Source: Dyadobacter luteus (GTDB lineage: Bacteria; Bacteroidota; Bacteroidia; Cytophagales; Spirosomataceae). From it: DNA of 64,000 bases. Below, in pieces: positions 58,812-64,000 of this stretch. The stretch is taken from contig NZ_QNUL01000003.1 of NCBI RefSeq assembly GCF_003383615.1, positions 345,312 to 409,311 of the forward strand, given 5' to 3'. The notes beneath the pieces are model-generated. The model searched no databases and had not been told where the DNA came from. It saw only the letters and a program-made list of their open reading frames with translations. Made by a program: the position numbers and the translations under genes. Every line of letters starts with the position of its first letter. The stretch's first letter is position 1.

Positions 58812-59525
58812 ATGCAGCTTTTAAAGAATTTATATCAGGTCGGCGGAGACCTGCACGGTATCACTTTCGACCAGCCCGGAGCATTATGGAACGATGCCAA
58901 TTGTTATGCATTAAAAACAGATGCAGGTGTTATTCTTTTCGATTGTGGTTGCGGGGATACACTGGATCAGATTTTTGAAAATATGGCTTACTGGGGAATG
59001 CCGTCCTCGGACATTATATGTTGTATTCTCACACATGCACACCTGGATCACGCAGGAGGTGCAGCACAATTGCAAAAAACGGGTGTGCCTGTTTTAGCTT
59101 CAATAGAAACGGCTGATGCGATCCTGACCGGGGATGAAAGGTGCTGCGGATTTTTGTATCATAAAACTTTTACTCCCTTGCAGGCAGATCAGGTAGTAGC
59201 CGATATGGAATTTTTTCAGATCGGCGACCTAACAATTCAGGCGTTGTACGTGCCCGGCCACAGCATGGGATGTACTGCCTATAAATTTATTTGGGATCAT
59301 AAAAATGTGCTGGTATGCGGTGATCTTATAGGTACTTTGCTTTCAGGAGATTTCGGCTGGAGCGGATCTATAGACTTTGACAAGCGCATTTACACAGAAT
59401 CCCTAAAGAAAATAGCCAGAATTGACACTGACATTATGCTGCCTGGGCACGGCACGGCCTATTTTCATAAACCCAGGCGCCGCGTTGAAGAAGTCCTGAA
59501 CGCAGCACTCATGCAATGGAGGTGA
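58812..59525 (+). CDS. MBL-fold metallohydrolase
   Basis: A 237-residue metallo-beta-lactamase-fold enzyme. The metal motif THAHLDHAGG gives H75, H77, D79 and H80; further ligands are in VPGHSMGCTA (about 155), CGDLIG and LPGHGTAYF. The arrangement is that of glyoxalase II-like hydrolases, which cleave thioesters, lactones or related bonds with a dizinc or iron centre. There is no signal peptide, so it is cytoplasmic. The unusual C-G-C-G stretch near residues 45-48 is not a known ligand. Substrate unknown. Confidence 0.85.
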   Translation: MQLLKNLYQVGGDLHGITFDQPGALWNDANCYALKTDAGVILFDCGCGDTLDQIFENMAYWGMPSSDIICCILTHAHLDHAGGAAQLQKTGVPVLASIETADAILTGDERCCGFLYHKTFTPLQADQVVADMEFFQIGDLTIQALYVPGHSMGCTAYKFIWDHKNVLVCGDLIGTLLSGDFGWSGSIDFDKRIYTESLKKIARIDTDIMLPGHGTAYFHKPRRRVEEVLNAALMQWR

Positions 59526-59606
59526 GGAAAATTACGCACATGGACTGATTTCTACGCGATCTAAAAATCACGTATTTAACCTCTAAAAATCTGAATTACA
59601 ACAAAA

Positions 59607-59614
59607 TAACTTTG
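59607..59614 (+). promoter_or_regulatory. -7 promoter element for the 81-aa gene
   Basis: TAACTTTG matches TAnnTTTG and ends 32 bases before the ATG at 59647. No TTG at the -33 distance is evident. It is well placed to drive the two-gene unit. Confidence 0.5.
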
Positions 59615-59646
59615 GAATATAATTCAACTCAAATCAATCCAAAGTT

Positions 59647-59892
59647 ATGAAAGCAGAAACAACAACCACACAATTTCTGGCTGCACTTGATGGTGTAGAA
59701 CTGACCAAAGAGCAACACAACAGAATCGCGTCAGGTATCGCACAGGTTGTGATGAAAGAGCTTGCCTCTATCGACAACAGAGGAGATCTTGCATTGAGCA
59801 GGAAAATCAGACTTGAGAAGGTAAAGCTTATTCCGGGACCGATCATCGACGGTATTTATGCCAAAATTCACAAGGACATATTCAGTATATAA
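59647..59892 (+). CDS. Unknown 81-aa protein of a two-gene unit
   Basis: I do not recognise this protein. It is small, soluble and probably helical in the first half (FLAALDGVELTKEQHNRIASGIAQVVMKELA), with a second helix-rich part (SRKIRLEKVKLIPGPIIDGIYAKIHK). It has no Cys and no signal peptide. The gene ends 9 bases before the eight-cysteine protein gene and shares its promoter, so the two probably act together, perhaps as subunits or as substrate and partner. Confidence 0.75.
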   Translation: MKAETTTTQFLAALDGVELTKEQHNRIASGIAQVVMKELASIDNRGDLALSRKIRLEKVKLIPGPIIDGIYAKIHKDIFSI

Positions 59893-59901
59893 TGTACTGA
59901 T

Positions 59902-60327
59902 ATGGAAACTCCCCGGAAACAAACCACAGATCCTTTGTTATGCCCCAGCTACGTAAGTAAGCCGGGGGCAAAATTGTTCGGCATTCAGAACAGCGAAGGA
60001 AAAATCGATTATCTGAAAGAGACGATCACCATAGATCAGACTTTCGTCGATACAGCTCAACAAGGACGTACAGCAGAGGAACGGTTCCGGTTTGCAGGCA
60101 AGTGCATTGAAAAAGGTTGCCATCAATGGAACGATAGCGCACATCAGTGCGGGCTCGTAAGTGCAATCATCGAACGCATGAACAGCCCTCTTTCGGATGC
60201 GCCGCAACACTGCCCGATCCGAAACCGATGCAGGTGGTTTGAGCAACGCGGGATGGAAGCCTGCGCCAACTGTAATGACGTGATCAGGAACCTTGAAGTA
60301 CACCATTTTGCAGCTATTACGGCATGA
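59902..60327 (+). CDS. Unknown eight-cysteine protein
   Basis: A 141-residue soluble protein with Cys at 14, 68, 73, 83, 104, 110, 121 and 124. The last four sit in CPIRNRCRWFEQRGMEACANC, spaced like a metal or iron-sulfur site; the middle trio (KCIEKGCHQW, HQC) plus C14 could form a second one. It has no signal peptide, so disulfides are unlikely and metal binding is favoured. I vaguely associate the C-terminal motif with uncharacterised bacterial proteins but cannot name a family. A strong terminator follows, making this a two-gene operon. Confidence 0.75.
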   Translation: METPRKQTTDPLLCPSYVSKPGAKLFGIQNSEGKIDYLKETITIDQTFVDTAQQGRTAEERFRFAGKCIEKGCHQWNDSAHQCGLVSAIIERMNSPLSDAPQHCPIRNRCRWFEQRGMEACANCNDVIRNLEVHHFAAITA

Positions 60328-60336
60328 AAATTAAGC

Positions 60337-60374
60337 AGCAGACTTTTGAAGTGATTTTGCTTTAAAGGTCTGCT
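60337..60374 (+). terminator. Intrinsic terminator after the two-gene unit
   Basis: AGCAGACTTTT (60337-60347) pairs with AAAGGTCTGCT (60364-60374), with one G-T pair, followed by TTATTTTTT. It begins ten bases past the stop. Confidence 0.85.
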
Positions 60375-60386
60375 TTATTTTTTCAT

Positions 60387-60394
60387 TACATTTG
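60387..60394 (+). promoter_or_regulatory. -7 promoter element for alaS
   Basis: TACATTTG matches TAnnTTTG. It lies directly after the preceding terminator and 58 bases before the alaS start. No -33 TTG was found at the usual spacing. Confidence 0.5.
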
Positions 60395-60452
60395 CGAAAA
60401 AATAAAGATGCAGGACATCGCATAACCCTGCTCGCAACACGCAAATAATTTT

Positions 60453-63092
60453 ATGACTTCGCATCAAATACGACAGGCTTTTCTGGATTTTTTCCGTAGT
60501 AAAGGACATTTAATCGTGCCATCTGCTCCGCTTGTGGCCAAAAACGACCCGACCCTTATGTTTAACAACTCGGGAATGGCGCAGTTCAAAGACTTTTTCC
60601 TTGGCAATGGCACACCTCCCTCCTCACGTATTGCGGATACTCAGAAATGTTTGCGCGTATCAGGAAAACACAACGACCTGGAAGATGTAGGTTTTGACAC
60701 CTACCACCACACCATGTTCGAAATGCTTGGGAACTGGTCTTTCGGGGATTATTTCAAAAAAGAGGCAATTAGCTGGGCTTGGGAACTGCTGACAGAAGTA
60801 TACAAACTTCCAAAGGAAAGAATGTATGTTTCGGTATTTGAAGGCGATTCCAAAGACGGCGTTCCTTTTGATCAGGAAGCCTGGGATTTGTGGAAACCAA
60901 TCGTTGGTGAAGACCGGATTATTCTGGGAAATAAGAAAGATAATTTCTGGGAAATGGGCGACACAGGTCCATGCGGACCATGTTCCGAAATCCATATTGA
61001 CCTGAGACCTGAAGCTGATCTTGCATTAGTGTCAGGTAAATCTCTGGTAAATAATGATCACCCGCAGGTAGTGGAGATATGGAACCTGGTATTTATGCAG
61101 TTTGAGCGTAAAGCCGATAGCTCGCTGATACCTCTGCCTGCTACCCATGTAGATACCGGAATGGGTTTCGAACGCCTTTGTATGGCTGTTCAAAGTAAAA
61201 TGTCAAATTACGACACAGATGTATTCCAAAACACGATTGGTGTATTGGAAACGCTGTCGGGTAAAAAATATGCTGCCAATGATGAGCCGTTTGCGGATAT
61301 CGCCATGCGCGTAATTGCAGACCACATCCGTGCCGTTTCTTTTGCAATTACGGATGGTCAGCTGCCTTCCAATGTGAAAGCGGGTTATGTAATCCGTCGT
61401 ATACTTCGCCGTGCTGTACGTTACGGTTATTCTTATCTGGGACTGCAGGAGCCATTCTTCCATAAACTGGTACCTGTACTGGCTGAGCAATTCAAAGATG
61501 TATTTACAGAACTGAAAGCGCAGGAAGAATTCGTCACCAGAGTTATTCTGGAAGAAGAAAAAAGCTTCCTGAGAACACTCGAATCAGGACTTAAACGCCT
61601 GGATGTGATCATCTCTGCGCAAAAGGAAGCCGGTGTGAACACAATCGCAGGTGACGAGGTGTTCGAACTGAGCGATACTTTCGGTTTCCCTGTTGACCTT
61701 ACTGCGCTGATCGCCAGAGAAAAAGGTTTCCAGATTGATGAAACTGGTTTTCAGGATGCGCTTCAGGAGCAGAAAAAACGCTCACGTCAGGATGCAGCCA
61801 AAGAAGCTACTGACTGGATTGAATTGCGTGAATCCGAAGGAGTTGAATTCCTTGGTTACGACTTTGAAGAAACACACAGCAACATTGTGAAGTACCGCAA
61901 GGTAAAAACCAAAGCTGGTGAAGAATACCATATTGTGCTTGATCGTACGCCGTTCTATGCCGAAATGGGTGGACAGGTTGGTGATACAGGGGTGCTGGAA
62001 GCGAATGGTAAAACGATTCGTATCTCTGATACAAAAAAGGAGAACGACCTTTTTGTTCATATTTCTACTGATAAGAATCTTGACGATACCTTGCAGCAGG
62101 CGGAACATGTGGTTGCAAAAATCGATACTATTCGTCGTGCGAAAATTAAAGCCAACCACACTGCTACTCACTTGATGTTATCATCTATGCGTGAAGTATT
62201 GGGTACGCATATCGGTCAGAAAGGTTCTTACCTGAACGATGAAGTATTGCGCTTTGACTTCTCGCACTTCTCGAAAGTGACCGACGAAGAACTGAAAAAA
62301 ATTGAAGATATCGTAAACGGTAAAATCCGCGAAAATATAGCGTTAGACGAACGTCGTAATGTACCTATTCAGCAAGCGTTGGATGCAGGAGCCACAGCTA
62401 CATTCGGAGAAAAATATGGTGATTTTGTAAGACTTATCATTTTCGATCCGAAGTTCTCTTTCGAACTTTGTGGTGGTACACATGTTCCGGCAACCGGAGA
62501 AATCGGCTTGTTCAAATTTACTTCTGAGGGATCCGTTTCGGCAGGTGTGCGTCGTGTAGAAGCAGTTACGAGTGAGGCAGCACTACAACTGTTGCGCCAG
62601 CAGGAAGAAACACTAAGCAAAGTTAAAGAGCTATTAAAAAATCCTACTGATCTTATCAAAGCTCTTGAAGGATTGGTAGAAGAGCGCAATGGCCTGCAAA
62701 AGAAAATTGCTGCTTTGGAAAACGAAAAGCTGCAATCGGTGAAGGCGGAACTGATCGCGGGTATGGAAAAGCATAAAACTTTTAACCTGATTGTTGAGAA
62801 GGTAAATGTTCCGGGAGCAGATTCTCTGAAGCAGCTTTCCTACGAATTGAAAGATCAGGTTGAAAATCTGATCGCGGTATTAGGTGCAGATGTGGCCGGG
62901 AAACCTCAGCTATCTGTATTCATCGCTGAGAACATCGTACAGGAAACAGGTTTGAACGCAGGTAAAATTGTGAAAGAACTTGCGAGAGAAATCCGTGGCG
63001 GCGGAGGCGGACAACCTTTCTTCGCAACTGCCGGAGGTTCAGATGCAAGTGGTTTGGATACGGCTCTTGCTAAAGCTAAGGAGCTTTTTTAA
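60453..63092 (+). CDS. alaS: Alanyl-tRNA synthetase
   Basis: An 879-residue class II synthetase of normal length. The catalytic domain shows TLMFNNSGMAQFKDFFLG, TMFEMLGNWSFGDYFKKEA and GDTGPCGPCSEIHID. The editing domain carries HTATHLM and the zinc-binding CGGTHV motif, which clear mischarged Ser/Gly. The C-terminal C-Ala domain ends with GGGGQPFFATAGG. It charges tRNA-Ala in the cytoplasm and is an essential housekeeping gene, transcribed on its own. Confidence 0.97.
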   Translation: MTSHQIRQAFLDFFRSKGHLIVPSAPLVAKNDPTLMFNNSGMAQFKDFFLGNGTPPSSRIADTQKCLRVSGKHNDLEDVGFDTYHHTMFEMLGNWSFGDYFKKEAISWAWELLTEVYKLPKERMYVSVFEGDSKDGVPFDQEAWDLWKPIVGEDRIILGNKKDNFWEMGDTGPCGPCSEIHIDLRPEADLALVSGKSLVNNDHPQVVEIWNLVFMQFERKADSSLIPLPATHVDTGMGFERLCMAVQSKMSNYDTDVFQNTIGVLETLSGKKYAANDEPFADIAMRVIADHIRAVSFAITDGQLPSNVKAGYVIRRILRRAVRYGYSYLGLQEPFFHKLVPVLAEQFKDVFTELKAQEEFVTRVILEEEKSFLRTLESGLKRLDVIISAQKEAGVNTIAGDEVFELSDTFGFPVDLTALIAREKGFQIDETGFQDALQEQKKRSRQDAAKEATDWIELRESEGVEFLGYDFEETHSNIVKYRKVKTKAGEEYHIVLDRTPFYAEMGGQVGDTGVLEANGKTIRISDTKKENDLFVHISTDKNLDDTLQQAEHVVAKIDTIRRAKIKANHTATHLMLSSMREVLGTHIGQKGSYLNDEVLRFDFSHFSKVTDEELKKIEDIVNGKIRENIALDERRNVPIQQALDAGATATFGEKYGDFVRLIIFDPKFSFELCGGTHVPATGEIGLFKFTSEGSVSAGVRRVEAVTSEAALQLLRQQEETLSKVKELLKNPTDLIKALEGLVEERNGLQKKIAALENEKLQSVKAELIAGMEKHKTFNLIVEKVNVPGADSLKQLSYELKDQVENLIAVLGADVAGKPQLSVFIAENIVQETGLNAGKIVKELAREIRGGGGGQPFFATAGGSDASGLDTALAKAKELF

Positions 63093-63115
63093 TAGAAAAT
63101 TTGAAGATTTTTGAT

Positions 63116-63147
63116 AGAAGTGCTGTCTCGTAAGGGGCGGCTCTTTT
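63116..63147 (+). terminator. Intrinsic terminator after alaS
   Basis: A 14-bp stem with one mismatch and several G-U pairs: AGAAGTGCTGTCTC (63116-63129), tetraloop GTAA (GNRA type), GGGGCGGCTCTTTT (63134-63147). It begins 23 bases past the alaS stop. Confidence 0.65.
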
Positions 63148-63164
63148 AGTTTTGATGCTTACAA

Positions 63165-63563
63165 TTACCACAATAGTTTGAGACCATCCGAATTATAGGG
63201 CTCCATATTCCCGTCATTACTGATAAAAGTAAAATCGTTGCACACAGCCTGCCAAATTAACATTCTGTCAAAAGGATCTTTGTGATGTGTTGTTTTTAAC
63301 TGATAATATGAAGATGCCTCAGCAGTAGATAGCGGTATGTTGGTGAAGCCAAAGGATAAACAAAGTTCAGGGAGTTGAGCCGGAGTAATCGACTTCAATT
63401 GCAATTTACCAATACTTTGCTTTACTGATATTTCCCAAAAAGTCACCGCACTTATATAAATTTTGGATTCTGAATCTTGCAGCAGATTAGCCACCTGATC
63501 CGATAACCTTTCTTCTTCAAATAAATACCATAACAGCACATGCGTATCCAGTAAATATTTCAT
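63165..63563 (-). CDS. PIN-domain toxin (VapC-like)
   Basis: A 132-residue PIN nuclease. Acidic active-site residues D6 (YLLDTHVLLW), E44 (FWEISVK), D96/D99 (KDPFDRML) and D117 (SNDG) are all present. VapC-type toxins cut tRNA or rRNA and stop growth until bound by antitoxin. The gene overlaps the upstream antitoxin by four bases (ATGA), the usual coupling. This subtype (LLDTHVLLWYL) is common on mobile or accessory DNA; here it lies between alaS and a group II intron. Confidence 0.9.
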   Translation of the reverse strand: MKYLLDTHVLLWYLFEEERLSDQVANLLQDSESKIYISAVTFWEISVKQSIGKLQLKSITPAQLPELCLSFGFTNIPLSTAEASSYYQLKTTHHKDPFDRMLIWQAVCNDFTFISNDGNMEPYNSDGLKLLW

Positions 63564-63817
63564 AAAGACGCATCATTTATCGGAAAATCATCTTCAGCAT
63601 TGGCGCAAAAATCATCTGCCATAACATACCCTAAATGTTTTAACGGACCCAATGGACGCTGTTTTTTTTTCACCTTAGCGTCAGAGTCTTCCGGAGTAAA
63701 ATACCCGATCACCTCCTTCTTTTTCCCGAAGGTCACAGCAATTTTCTCTCCGGCTTTCACCTGCTCAATCACATCCGAAAATTGCGCTTTAAACTCGCCC
63801 ACTGTCATCGTTTTCAT
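63560..63817 (-). CDS. Phd/YefM-type antitoxin
   Basis: An 85-residue protein whose N terminus MKTMTVGEFKAQFSDVIEQVKAGEKIAVTFGKKKEVIGYF is the Phd/YefM DNA-binding and dimerisation domain. The C-terminal acidic tail (DDFCANAEDDFPIND) should wrap the PIN toxin. The complex normally represses its own promoter, which would lie just upstream, near 63818-63870. Confidence 0.88.
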   Translation of the reverse strand: MKTMTVGEFKAQFSDVIEQVKAGEKIAVTFGKKKEVIGYFTPEDSDAKVKKKQRPLGPLKHLGYVMADDFCANAEDDFPINDASL

Positions 63818-63924
63818 TTCTGCTCGGGTTTGATTTCAACAAATGTAAAAATTTCCTGACAAGTTGTCAAGAACGATTTAATTACACAAAATTCTTATAT
63901 TCAAACACTTAATTATCTGACAAA

Positions 63925-64000
63925 TCGAGTAGGAGGAAAATGAAAGTTTTCCTCCTTTCATTTTCCGTCCTCTCACACCACCGTGCGTACGGGCCTCGTA
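63925..64000 (-). mobile_element. 3' end of a group II intron (domains V-VI)
   Basis: Read on the - strand the right edge contains CCGTACGCACGG followed by TGGTGTGAGAGG, the 3' half of domain V and the V-VI junction typical of bacterial group II introns. A perfect 12-bp stem follows (63955-63966 with 63935-63946) as domain VI, and the sequence then ends CCTACTCGAT, a usual intron 3' end. The intron-encoded reverse transcriptase would lie beyond the window. The exact boundary is uncertain by a base or two. Confidence 0.78.

Noticed and set aside
60408..60425. Five-codon frame MQDIA in the alaS leader, possible leader peptide
   Set aside because: Only one Ala codon and no alternative hairpins, so attenuation is not supported.

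Overview
The window looks like chromosomal DNA of a Bacteroidota member, most likely Cytophagales (Dyadobacter-like; the genus is my inference). Supporting signs are SusC/SusD pairs, a hybrid two-component regulator, a T9SS-sorted protein, ECF-sigma/FecR regulation with an STN-bearing SusC, DUF3078/DUF4833/DUF5686 proteins, TAnnTTTG promoter elements and weak Shine-Dalgarno signals.

Region 1 (1-2.2 kb): the tail of a + strand gene, a small unknown protein, and a translationally coupled pair encoding a CmoA-like carboxy-SAM synthase and an ICMT/PEMT-type membrane methyltransferase.

Region 2 (2.7-16.1 kb, all - strand) is the most interesting part: a compact sphingolipid gene cluster. In transcription order it holds a TetR regulator, serine palmitoyltransferase (spt), a GNAT-type acyltransferase resembling bacterial ceramide synthase, a CerR-like reductase, a DUF5686 outer-membrane protein, a sugar-phosphate-type nucleotidyltransferase, an ATP-grasp enzyme, a CDP-alcohol phosphotransferase, an LPG_synthase_TM (UPF0104) membrane protein, a HAD hydrolase, a PfkB kinase, a DUF4833 protein and a fatty acid 2-hydroxylase of the Scs7/FA2H type. 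The first three enzymes would build (dihydro)ceramide. The kinase, nucleotidyltransferase and CDP-alcohol transferase look like a route to a phosphorylated polyol head group. The last enzyme would 2-hydroxylate the N-acyl chain.

Region 3 (16.5-24.4 kb): a T9SS cargo protein, two orphan NarL-type response regulators (one without its phospho-acceptor Asp), a metallophosphoesterase, a DUF1801 protein, a SulP anion transporter and a small secreted Lys/Ala-rich repeat protein.

Region 4 (24.5-37.3 kb): a hybrid two-component regulator divergent from a SusC/SusD pair with no glycan-active enzyme, then a lipoprotein serine hydrolase and a DUF3078 protein.

Region 5 (37.5-39.3 kb): an NsrR-like Rrf2 regulator and flavohemoglobin, a nitric-oxide detoxification unit.

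Region 6 (39.3-58.6 kb, - strand): a TetR regulator and a polysaccharide utilisation locus. The locus has an ECF sigma factor, FecR anti-sigma, two tandem SusC/SusD pairs, a DUF1735 lipoprotein, a heparinase II/III-family protein and a PL8 lyase, which together suggest an acidic, uronate-containing glycan. An extra truncated anti-sigma-like protein lies beside it.

Region 7 (58.8-64 kb): an MBL-fold hydrolase, a two-gene unit with an eight-cysteine protein, alaS, a PIN-domain toxin-antitoxin pair and the 3' end of a group II intron that runs off the right edge.
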